A stretch of 64,000 bases of DNA from Leucobacter muris (GTDB lineage Bacteria; Actinomycetota; Actinomycetes; Actinomycetales; Microbacteriaceae), in NCBI RefSeq assembly GCF_004028235.1, contig NZ_CP035037.1, positions 2,232,001 through 2,296,000 of the forward strand, read 5' to 3'. Below, in pieces: positions 56,933 through 64,000 of the stretch (position 1 is its first letter; each line of letters opens with the position of its first letter). Under the pieces are notes generated by a model. The model saw nothing but the letters and a program-made list of their open reading frames with translations, ran no database searches and was not told where the DNA came from. The translations under genes were made by a program, and so were the position numbers.

Positions 56933-57211
56933 TCAGGAGCCGCATTTGCAGCAGCCGCAGCTGCAGTCGGGCGAGAACGCCTCGGGCAGCAGCGACCGGG
57001 GCTCTACGTCCAGCGCGTCAGCGATGCGCAGCAGCTCGGTGAGGCTGAATTCATACTTCTCCTCGCCCTTTGTCTTTCTGTGAAAAGTTGTCAGTGGTCG
57101 GTGGATTGCGTCAGCAACAACCCTCATCGAGCTACCCCGGCAATCAATGGCGCTGAGCACCTTCGACGCGACTTCGGCAGAAACGTGATCTGCCGTGACA
57201 GTAGTCGTCAT
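56933..57211 (-). CDS. HTH protein with Cys-rich C-terminal tail
   Basis: 92 residues from ATG 57211: an XRE-like helical domain (AIHRPLTTFHRKTKGEEKYE, SLTELLRIADALDVEPRSLL) then PDCSCGCCKCGS with five cysteines at 83, 85, 87, 88 and 90. The tail looks like a metal or Fe-S/thiol sensing element, which would make it a sensor-repressor. An in-frame ATG at 57241 would place the palindrome 57234-57249 over the start. It is divergent from the triple-HTH regulator. Confidence 0.7.
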   Translation of the reverse strand: MTTTVTADHVSAEVASKVLSAIDCRGSSMRVVADAIHRPLTTFHRKTKGEEKYEFSLTELLRIADALDVEPRSLLPEAFSPDCSCGCCKCGS

Positions 57212-57233
57212 CCTCGCTACTTTCTCTTCAACA

Positions 57234-57295
57234 CGTTCCATTTGGAACGGCCACTAGAACAATATATATATACATCGAATGACGTCAATTAATCT
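57234..57295. promoter_or_regulatory. divergent promoter with CGTTCCA-TT-TGGAACG palindrome
   Basis: CGTTCCA (57234-57240) and TGGAACG (57243-57249) are perfect inverted 7-mers. A TATATATATAC stretch follows, then a -10 TAATCT (57290-57295) ending 6 bases before GTG 57302. It is far more AT-rich than the surrounding DNA and controls both divergent HTH genes. Confidence 0.65.
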
Positions 57296-57301
57296 TCCGA
57301 T

Positions 57302-58309
57302 GTGAACGTCGACGAACCAGGGGTGGGCTATGCAGAAGCCCTAGCGGCAGAGCTGAAGTGGCAGCTTAAGCAGCGCAACATCTCTGGCTCGGCGCTTGGC
57401 GGGATGCTCCAGATCGGGCAAAGAACGATCAGTCAGTGGCTCAACGGCCGGAACAAGATTCCCTTCACCTTTGTGTATTCGGCTTCTCTCGTGATGGGAG
57501 CGCGACCCGGCAGTCTTTTCAAGCTCGCTGAGCAGCGATACCAAACCGAAAGTCCATTGCTCGTTACTGGAAACCCAGATCGTCGCGATCCTTCCCAGCT
57601 TTCACCCGAAGAGTTGGGGGCGCGTAGCGAGCGGTTCGTTCAATGCATCGCTGCTGAGCTTCGGACACAGCTCAGCCTCCGCGAGCTCTCTACCCGGCAG
57701 ATAGCTCTTACTCTCGGGAAAGCGCCCTCGATCGCAGGAGAGTGGCTAAATGGCAAGAAGGTACTTCCTGTTCACTTCGCTTACAACGTCTGCCAAGCTC
57801 TCGGCTTCCCTGTTGAGGATCTTGTCGACCGCGCCGAGGCACGGATCGACCGGTACCCCGAGGACCCAGACGAGATCTCGCTCCAGAACAGTGGGTCCAC
57901 GACCGCTCTCTCTTCGCGAGCTTCGCTGTCTCCCGGGGAGGTAAGTCGTCGGCTGCGCGCGATGCTCGAGCTGAAGGGTCTCGACGGCCAATCGGGTTTC
58001 GATACGGCCGCTGCGGCTGCCCTATCCCACGGCATCACGTTGGATCGCCGCACCTGGGATGATGCTTTGAAGGGCATAGCAGTACCCGATGCCTCTGTCC
58101 TCGCAGAGATTGCTGAAGCGCTCGGAGCGCCCGCTGACTACCTCATCGCCGAGGACGACGACATTACCGAGCGCGCCGAGGCAGAAGCGGAACTTGCTCG
58201 CGTCGCGGCCGAGGCCGGCGTCACCAACATCGCAGCTCGAGGAGCTCACCTCTCCGCAGAATCACTGCGCGAAATCGCGAACCTCGTGAATCGCTACATC
58301 CCGAAGTGA
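57302..58309 (+). CDS. regulator with three tandem HTH domains
   Basis: 335 residues. HTH1 about 14-77 (MLQIGQRTISQWLNGRNKIP), HTH2 about 110-178 (LTLGKAPSIAGEWLNGKKVLP) and HTH3 about 207-285 (TWDDALKGIAVPDASVLAEIAEALG). The first two are clear internal duplications; the third is a diverged XRE. A C-terminal AESLREIANLVNRY helix follows, as in XRE partners of ImmA-type peptidases. GTG 57302 looks leaderless. The next gene encodes such a peptidase 44 bases downstream, so the pair is probably a peptidase-controlled regulator. Confidence 0.78.
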   Translation: MNVDEPGVGYAEALAAELKWQLKQRNISGSALGGMLQIGQRTISQWLNGRNKIPFTFVYSASLVMGARPGSLFKLAEQRYQTESPLLVTGNPDRRDPSQLSPEELGARSERFVQCIAAELRTQLSLRELSTRQIALTLGKAPSIAGEWLNGKKVLPVHFAYNVCQALGFPVEDLVDRAEARIDRYPEDPDEISLQNSGSTTALSSRASLSPGEVSRRLRAMLELKGLDGQSGFDTAAAAALSHGITLDRRTWDDALKGIAVPDASVLAEIAEALGAPADYLIAEDDDITERAEAEAELARVAAEAGVTNIAARGAHLSAESLREIANLVNRYIPK

Positions 58310-58353
58310 CGTTGTAACCGCCCCCGTTTTACACTCAGGAGGTGACCAGCAGC

Positions 58354-58815
58354 ATGCCCGCTCGACAGATGGCGGAAGAACTCGTTGCGAATCTCGGATG
58401 CCGGCCCGGCTCGAGTCTCGAAGATATCCAGGAACGCGTCGCGCTCTTCCATCAGAAAGAGATCGCTCTGCACCCGGTCGACGACGTCGAGCTGCGCAAC
58501 ATCACAGGGCTATGGGTTGAGACGGAACTCACCAGTCACGTGTTCTTCCGCAACGACGATCCGAAGCTGTACCAGACGCACTCGATCTTCCACGAGTTCG
58601 GTCACATCATCGCTGATCACAGCACCTGCGGCGTACTGAGCTTCATCGATAACACGTTGCTCGGCACCGCACCGCTCGGCGGCCAGATCCAGCGAGCCAG
58701 GGCCCGAGGCTTCAACCAAGACGAGGACGAAACCCTTGCCGAAGAGATCGCCTACGCGCTCTCTCGGCTCGTCATCGCAGGCTCCGCAGTCGGAATCAGG
58801 GCCGTGTTCGAATGA
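58354..58815 (+). CDS. ImmA/IrrE-family metallopeptidase
   Basis: 153 residues with the zinc motif HEFGH (80-84) in SIFHEFGHIIADH and a downstream acidic helix EDETLAEEIAYALSR giving the third ligand. ImmA/IrrE proteins cleave partner repressors in phages, ICEs and stress responses. AGGAGG at 58337-58342 fits ATG 58354; GTG 58342 overlaps that sequence. Its 3' end overlaps the convergent membrane-protein gene by 64 bases. Confidence 0.85.
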   Translation: MPARQMAEELVANLGCRPGSSLEDIQERVALFHQKEIALHPVDDVELRNITGLWVETELTSHVFFRNDDPKLYQTHSIFHEFGHIIADHSTCGVLSFIDNTLLGTAPLGGQIQRARARGFNQDEDETLAEEIAYALSRLVIAGSAVGIRAVFE

Positions 58816-59829
58816 TCCGCGGCCGCCGGCTGTGAAGCTTTGCCTTTGACCGCCCAGTTGACGATCGCACGTAGCGGGCGAGGGTATCTGACGGGGCGAG
58901 GAGCGTCCTCGAACATCTTCCGCGCGACGAGATCCGATGCTGCAGACACCTGCTTCATCTCTTCATCGCTCAACGCGTTCCCCTCAGTGTGAATGTGGTC
59001 GTTCACAGCAATCACTTCCTCGTAGAGTCGGGCCAGATCATTCTCTGCAGGAGTCGCACGCACATCGGCCAGCAATCCCTTTCGGTGCATGAGCTCTTCC
59101 ATCGACGCAATCGATCTTGCCACTTGCCGGGTGCTACGAACGCGTCGGAAGGCAACTGCCGCCACGTTCGCGGCCATGCACACCACTCCCCCGGTGAGGC
59201 CTGCCAGCCCAATCGCATACAGGGCATCGCTGGTTTCGGTCGGTAGCCAGGAGAAAGCGATGGAGCCAAGGGCTCCGAACTGGAAGAAGCAGCCGACTGC
59301 GACGATGCCGGCGCCGATGATCAGTGCTGAGTACGAGCGGGATCCGCTCGTCCATACCTTCGCTCCGAGGTAGAGGCAGATCCCGCCGATGAGCGTGAGG
59401 TAGATAGCCGAGTACAGGAACGTGGGTACTTGGTCTGCTCGATCGAACATGAAGTCTTTCGCGGTCGGCCCGCGGTCGACGAAGAAGAAGGGGATCGTGA
59501 AGGCGATGATCCCAACCAGCAGGGGGGCTCTTCAAGATGTTGCGGAGAGGGTAATTCCCCTCCGTGACTACGGCTTGCATGACGAGCCAAAGCGCGATGG
59601 CAGCGCAGATGTTCTGGAGCAGGCTAATGGCGTTCGTGCCCCCGATCAAGCTGTCGAGGACCGTGATGGGCACGAGTGTTCCGCAGCAGAACAGGCTCAG
59701 CGCCCCGACGCCGGCCGCAAGCCACGAGGGCCTGGCAGCGGGGACTCGAATAGCGTGACGAGCTCTGACAACGAACGTGGCGGAGAGGACGAATACACCG
59801 ATGCTGGAAGGATCAATCAGACGCTGCAA
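58752..59829 (-). pseudogene. MAB_1171c/DUF6545-like membrane protein, single-base frameshift
   Basis: The N-terminal part from TTG 59829 (LQRLIDPSSIGVFVLSATFV, GTLVPITVLDSLIGG) and the C-terminal part (MFDRADQVPTFLYSAIYLTL to AMTSRESA) are in different frames. Removing one base from the G6 run at 59522-59527 joins them as LKSPLLVGIIAFTIPFFFVD, giving about 358 residues with seven membrane helices and a cytosolic helical tail. The layout and neighbourhood (XRE regulator plus ImmA-type peptidase) match the MAB_1171c putative transporter group. Function is unknown. Confidence 0.75.
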
Positions 59830-59897
59830 CTGGTTTCCTCGCTCTATCTCGATGCTCTCTGACGGTGGTCAGTCCACTCGTCAGCCTATCTCAGCCA

Positions 59898-60416
59898 TTA
59901 CGCTGCGACAGGGTAGAACTGGGGCAGCAAGCCCGACATGATGGCGGCTCGCGCCGCCCTCCCGTCTGCTCTACCGCTCGAGCGCGGATACTCGGGGAAC
60001 GCATCCCAGGGCCTTCCGAAGCTGAACGCCTGCTGCTCAGGCAGTTGCCGTCGTTTCGATCGTTGTCTGCCCGGGGTCGTCATCCTCTCGTACTCCAGCC
60101 TCCACCAGGCCCACTCGACCCGTTCGAGAACGTACCGATCCTCCCGGGCGCGCAGACGCCCTGCTACGCCCAGCCATTCGGCAAGGTCATCTCTACGTTC
60201 AGCAGCAGCCCGCACCCACAGATCTCCTGTCCGTCGTACAAGCCCATGCTGCACCAGCCGTTTGAGCTCGCGCCGGACCCATCCAGCTGGCGAACCGACC
60301 GCGTTGGCAAGCTCCCCGACCGTCGACCCCGTGAGGTCACCCAAACGAGAGTAGAGGTTGCCGCTGCGGATACGGGTCTGTCCGATAAACGGTGTGTGGG
60401 ATCCGGCGGTTTTCAT
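59898..60416 (-). pseudogene. winged-helix-like protein, 5' end replaced at the IS256 junction
   Basis: The native part (upstream limit 60373) reads RIRSGNLYSRLGDLTGSTVG, LANAVGSPAGWVRRELKRLV and GLVRRTGDLWVRA, an MarR/winged-helix-like domain, then a basic helix and EQQAFSFGRPWDAFPEYPRS. The start codon is lost; the nearest ATG (60416) lies inside the IS256 end and would make a chimera. The C-terminus ends at 59898 (QFYPVAA). A DNA-binding or replication role is a guess. Confidence 0.6.
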
Positions 60417-61758
60417 TCGTGAGTGGTTTTCTCGAACCGTCCGGCGAAGGTGATCGCGAACGCGTTCAGCGCGGGCTTCCACCTCATCACCCAGCGTGCC
60501 CTTCCGCCGCCAGTCGGGTCAAGCGACCGCGTCACGAGGTAGAGACATTTCAGCGCGGCGGCCTCGTTGGGAAAGTGCCCCCGAGCTCTCACGGCGCGCC
60601 GATAGCGAGCGTTGATTGACTCGATCGCGTTGGTCGTGCAGATCACCCGCCGGATCTCGACGTCATACTCGAGGAACGGCACGAACTCCGCCCAGCTGTT
60701 CTTCCAGAGCTGCACGATCGCCGGATACCGTCCGCCCCACTCGGCGGCGAACTCCTCGAACCGATCCTTCGCCGCCTGCTCCGACGGGGCCGTGTAGACG
60801 GGTTTGAGGGAACGGACGATCGCGTCGCGGTGTTGCCGCCCGGCGTAGCGGAAGCTGTTGCGGATCAGATGGACGATGCACTGCTGGACGACCGTTTGCT
60901 CCCAAGTGGTGTTGATCGCCTCCGGGAGACCCTTCAGCCCGTCGCAGACCGCGATGAGCACGTCCTCGACACCCCGGTTCTTCAGCTCGGTGAACACCTG
61001 CAGCCAGAACCTCGCACCCTCCTGACCGTCACCGGCCCAGATGCCGAGGATGTCGCGTTCCCCGTTCACGGTGACGCCCATCACGACATAGAACGGGGTG
61101 TTCCTCACCTGCCCGTCACGGACCTTCACCACGATCGCGTCGACGAAGATCACCGGGTAGAGCGCATCCAACGGCCTGCTCGACCATTCGGCGAGTTCCC
61201 CGGCGACCTTCTCGGTGATCCGGCTGATCGTGTCCTTGGAGACCTTCGCCCCATAGACCTCGTCGAAATGCGCAGCGATCTCACCGGTCGTCAACCCCCG
61301 AGCGGAAAGGGACAGAACGATCTGATCGATGCCGTCCAGTCGGCGTTTCCGCTTGGGGACGATCACCGGCTCGAACGACCCGTCTCGATCTCGCGGGACT
61401 TCGATCTCGACGGGGCCGATCTCTGTCAGCACCGTCTTGACCCGCGTCCCGTTACGCATGTTCTCGCCGATTGGGGTCCCGCCGTGCTCGTGGCCGAGGT
61501 GCTCGGTCAACTCGGCATTCAGCGCGGTCTCGAGGACGTTCTTCGTGAGCTGGCTGAGCAGGCCGCCCGGCCCCGTCAGGCTCACGCCCTGCTCCTTCGC
61601 CTGCGCGAGCAAGCGTTCTGCGAGTTCTTTCTGATCGATGATCTCCCCGGTCACGGGATCAATCATCTCGTCGTCAACAACGACAGTGGTCGTGTCAGCC
61701 ACGGCCATCTCCTTTCGGATCAGGCCGGACCCTCACACACCATTATTCAGACAGTCCC
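60374..61758 (-). mobile_element. IS256-family insertion sequence
   Basis: 1385 bp bounded by imperfect inverted repeats: GGGTCTGTCCGATAAACGG at 60374 and GGGACTGTCTGAATAATGG reading inward from 61758, both continuing into GTGTGTG. Contains one complete transposase. The flanking 8-9 bases do not match, so no target duplication, and both neighbouring genes are broken. Confidence 0.88.
60413..61708 (-). CDS. IS256-family (mutator type) transposase
   Basis: 431 residues with the DDE triad D in FVDAIVVKVRDG, D in AVCDGLKGLPEA and E in CTTNAIESINARYRR. Other family marks: EHLGHEHGG, RDRDGSFEPVIVPK, ISRITEKV. Intact, so the element may be active. Confidence 0.96.
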   Translation of the reverse strand: MAVADTTTVVVDDEMIDPVTGEIIDQKELAERLLAQAKEQGVSLTGPGGLLSQLTKNVLETALNAELTEHLGHEHGGTPIGENMRNGTRVKTVLTEIGPVEIEVPRDRDGSFEPVIVPKRKRRLDGIDQIVLSLSARGLTTGEIAAHFDEVYGAKVSKDTISRITEKVAGELAEWSSRPLDALYPVIFVDAIVVKVRDGQVRNTPFYVVMGVTVNGERDILGIWAGDGQEGARFWLQVFTELKNRGVEDVLIAVCDGLKGLPEAINTTWEQTVVQQCIVHLIRNSFRYAGRQHRDAIVRSLKPVYTAPSEQAAKDRFEEFAAEWGGRYPAIVQLWKNSWAEFVPFLEYDVEIRRVICTTNAIESINARYRRAVRARGHFPNEAAALKCLYLVTRSLDPTGGGRARWVMRWKPALNAFAITFAGRFEKTTHE

Positions 61759-62170
61759 TCATCTGCGGGAGAAGTCCCCGGTGTGTGATGCGTGTAGGGA
61801 TGCGAAGCGCGCGAATTCGCGTGAGCGTTCTAACTCGGCTGAGGTTCGGCGGGAGAAGCAGGTCGCTCGCGAAGCCGAGAAGGCGGCGGTTCAGGTTGAG
61901 CCGGCGCCGACGACGCCTGAGGGGCACGTTTCCCGACTGGAGACGCTGCGGGAGATGCTCGAGCAGTCGCGTTCGGTGGTTGCCGCATTGACGACGACCG
62001 ATCCGACGCGCGCGTACCTCGCGTTGCGGGAGCAGCGGGAGATCCTGCGGGAGATCTCCGAGATTCAGGGCAATGGCCAGTCGACGAAGGGGGTCACCCT
62101 TGAAGACCAGCTTGCTGCTGCCAGGGCAGAGCGGGAGCAGCGAGAAGCTGCTCGGGCTGCAGGAGCCTAG
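61759..62170 (+). pseudogene. phage terminase small subunit-like, 5' end missing
   Basis: The frame runs from the IS256 end: CDACRDAKRANSRERSNSAE, then a coiled, Glu/Arg-rich helix (GHVSRLETLREMLEQSRSVV, TRAYLALREQREILREISEI) ending ARAAGA. Overlap with the terminase large gene by about 98 bases and the helical layout fit a TerS. The N-terminus is cut by IS256. Confidence 0.65.
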
Positions 62171-63653
62171 CCTCCTCCGCATCCCAGACCGGGCCGGATC
62201 CCGGGTGGGCGAGGCCCTCGACCTCGCTGCGGTCGCCGGCTTGCGGGAGGATCCGTGGCAGGAACTCACGCTCGACGCGATTCTCTCGATCGACGCCTCA
62301 GATCGGTGGGTGTGCACGGAGTTCGGTGTGCTCGTGAGCCGGCAGAACGGCAAGGGCAACATCATCTTGCCGTTCGAGCTCGCGCACCTGTTCCTGTGGC
62401 CGAAGGCTGACGGGGAGCCGAAGACGATCCTGCACTCCGCGCACGAGGTGAAGACCGCCATCGAGGCCTTCCGGCGCCTGAAGCGGGTCATCACCTCGTC
62501 ACCACTACTCATGGGCGAGCTGCTGGGCGGTGAGCGTGGCATCAAGGACAACAACCAGTGGCGCGGCTTCGAGCTCGCGAACGGCAACCGGCTCATCTTC
62601 ATGGCCAGGTCGCGAAACGCGGGCGTCGGCTTCACCGTCGATGTCCTTGTCGTGGACGAGGCGCAGGAGACCCCGCAGCCCGCTATGGATGCGCTGCTGC
62701 CGACCATGTCAGCGGTGGACAACACGCAGGCACTCTTCACCGGCACCGTCCCTGACGAACTGAACAACTCGGAGTACTTCGAAGGAGTGCGCGACCGTGG
62801 CCGGGCAGGAACTGACCCGCGCACCGGGTGGGCGGAGTTCAACCCGAAGGGGTCGCACGACCCAGACGTCGCGGCGAAGATCGACATTCGAGATCCTGAG
62901 GTGTGGCGGGCCGGGAATCCCGGCCTGGGCTACCGGCCGGGCCTGACTCGGGCGACCATCGAGGATGAGATTTCGCGTCTCGACCCGGAATCGGTGAAGC
63001 GGCTGCGGTTCTCGATCTGGCCGAACCGACGCGAAGAGGAAGCGGAGCAGCTCTCCGAGCTCGACATCGCGGTGTGGAAGCGCGTCGCGGGCGACCACCC
63101 GGTGAAGGGCGACGGGGGCGTGATCGCGATCGCCGTCGGCCGTGGTGGCGGGTACGCGACGATCTCGAAAGCGATCCGCGTCGACGACGAGCACATCGCG
63201 GTCGAGCACCACAAGACCGACCGCAAGGTGCGCTGGGTCGCCGACGACGTGAAAGCACTCAAGGCTGAGCTTGGGAACGCTCTCGTGGTGGTCGACCCGA
63301 AGAACGCGGCGATGATCCTTGCGGATCTCGACCGTGTCGGCGTGAAGTACCTGCCGATGAGCATTGACGAGCTCGCCGCCGCGCACTCGATCTTCATCGA
63401 GATGTCGAACGACGGCCTCGTGCTGCACCGGGATCAGGCCGAGGTGACGAAGTCGCTCGAGCTCGCGACGACTCGAGCGATCGGCCGCGCCGGCTTCACA
63501 TGGGAGCCGTCTGACCCGACGAAGCCGATCTCGCACGCCCAGTCCGTGACTTGGGCGGTGTGGGGCGTGATCAAGTCCGAAGCTTCCCCGAAGCGGGAGC
63601 CTGAATTGGCCTGGTTTGAGTTCCGACCGGTTTTCCTGTCAACCTGTCGGTGA
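62073..63653 (+). pseudogene. phage terminase large subunit, C-terminus cut at the second IS3 copy
   Basis: About 509 native residues to 63601, then 16 residues encoded by IS DNA (LAWFEFRPVFLSTCR). ATPase motifs: Walker A-like SRQNGKGN, Walker B DVLVVDEAQE, motif III FTGTVPDE. The nuclease half keeps VVVDPKNAAM and AQSVTWAVWG. The start is uncertain (ATG 62073 or TTG near 62100). Only a short C-terminal piece is lost. No portal, capsid or tail genes are present, so this is a prophage remnant. Confidence 0.88.
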
Positions 63654-64000
63654 CAGAAGTTCCTCGGCCTCAGTATAGTAGGCCTGCTCGACCTCGATCG
63701 GGGTACGCATATCGAGCTCCCCGTGAAGGCGCTCATGGTTCCACCACCACACGTATTCGAGGGTCGCGAGTTCGACCTGCTCAACCGTCCGCCAGGGGCC
63801 CTGCTGTCGGATCAGTTCGGTCTTGTAGAGGTTGTTGACCGCCTCAGCCATGGCATTGTCAAAACTGTCGCCGACCGTCCCGGTCGAGGGCACTGCTCCG
63901 AGTTCCGCAATGCGATCCGTATAGACCATGGCGGTGTAATTCGACCCGTGATCGGCGTGATGGATCAGGCCATCGAGCCTGCCGCCCGATTGCCACGCAG
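63602..64000 (-). mobile_element. second copy of the IS3-family element, inverted, cut by window end
   Basis: The right end begins TGAATTGGCC at 63602 and is identical to the reverse complement of 56348-56746 except one visible difference (G at 56674 against A here on the sense strand). It inverts relative to the copy at 55438-56746 and interrupts the terminase gene. Confidence 0.93.
63639..64000 (-). CDS. IS3-family transposase OrfB, C-terminal part
   Basis: Frame open to the window edge: HHADHGSNYTAMVYTDRIAE, MAEAVNNLYKTELI, NHERLHGELDMRTPIEVEQA. Same protein as at 55798-56709 but with TYR-THR in place of TYR-ALA (YYTEAEELL). Confidence 0.93.
   Translation of the reverse strand, partial: AWQSGGRLDGLIHHADHGSNYTAMVYTDRIAELGAVPSTGTVGDSFDNAMAEAVNNLYKTELIRQQGPWRTVEQVELATLEYVWWWNHERLHGELDMRTPIEVEQAYYTEAEELLSPTG

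Noticed and set aside
56747-63601. Simple inversion of the island by recombination between the two IS copies
   Set aside because: Exchanged target duplications would be expected (CCT or AGG at the inner side of copy 2), but the base triplet there is GCC.

Overview
The window is high-GC DNA from an actinobacterium, most likely a Microbacteriaceae member such as Leucobacter (inference). The grounds are gene order (atpB-E-F-H-A-G-D-C behind an AtpI-like gene and a wecA-type gene; rho-prfA next to lysA-hom-thrB), strong G/C third-position bias, a LAxTG sorting signal of the sortase E type, IdeR/DtxR-like iron boxes and probable leaderless starts. I saw no rRNA, tRNA or CRISPR array. Layout: (1) 1-8089 is iron acquisition: an ABC-F ATPase cut by the window edge, a small siderophore-interacting (SIP) domain protein behind a candidate iron box, and a minus-strand operon fecB, SIP-methyltransferase fusion, fecC, fecD, fecE, with a divergent AraC-type regulator and a second iron box. 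(2) 8133-14151 holds a DUF308-lipase fusion gene, a LAxTG-anchored surface protein, two small HTH proteins around a paired CACATTTGTG operator, a FrnE/DsbA-like protein and a Cys-rich peptide. (3) 14231-34943 is mostly core: ispE, rsmA, tatD, metG, osmC, gabT, PP2C, yaaA, the complete F1Fo ATP synthase operon, wecA, tsaC/sua5, prmC, cysK and cysE. (4) 35064-52795 has an MFS transporter, GNAT, prfA, rho, thrB, hom, lysA and argS. About 6.7 kb of accessory genes (APC permease, alcohol dehydrogenase, PucR, serine hydrolase, DUF2993) lies between lysA and argS. (5) 52851-64000 has an amidohydrolase and an IS-truncated antiporter, then an accessory island lying between two copies of one IS3-family element in opposite orientation. 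The island carries a Cys-tailed HTH protein divergent from a triple-HTH regulator with an ImmA/IrrE-type peptidase, a convergent MAB_1171c/DUF6545-like membrane protein, an IS256-family element with both neighbouring genes broken, and phage terminase remnants. 

The most striking observation is that the protein at the normal rho locus (thrB-rho-prfA) has no recognisable P-loop: the conserved PPKAGKT-type motif reads LPASVHGT. It also lacks the usual Q-loop and R-loop signatures and the N-terminal Rho_N domain, while RNA-binding and other core blocks are kept. The frame is clean, so this is not a frameshift. Several intrinsic terminators in the window are unusually perfect (14-17 bp stems), which would fit a cell that depends little on Rho, but that link is inference.

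Caution on sequence quality: four genes (fecD, the lipase fusion, osmC, the DUF6545-like gene) are split by frameshifts, each at a G/C homopolymer, including a 19-base and an 11-base run. A fifth gene (APC permease) carries one amber codon, and fecB runs far past its expected end. These could be phase-variable tracts, real pseudogenes or base-calling/assembly errors; the sequence alone cannot decide.
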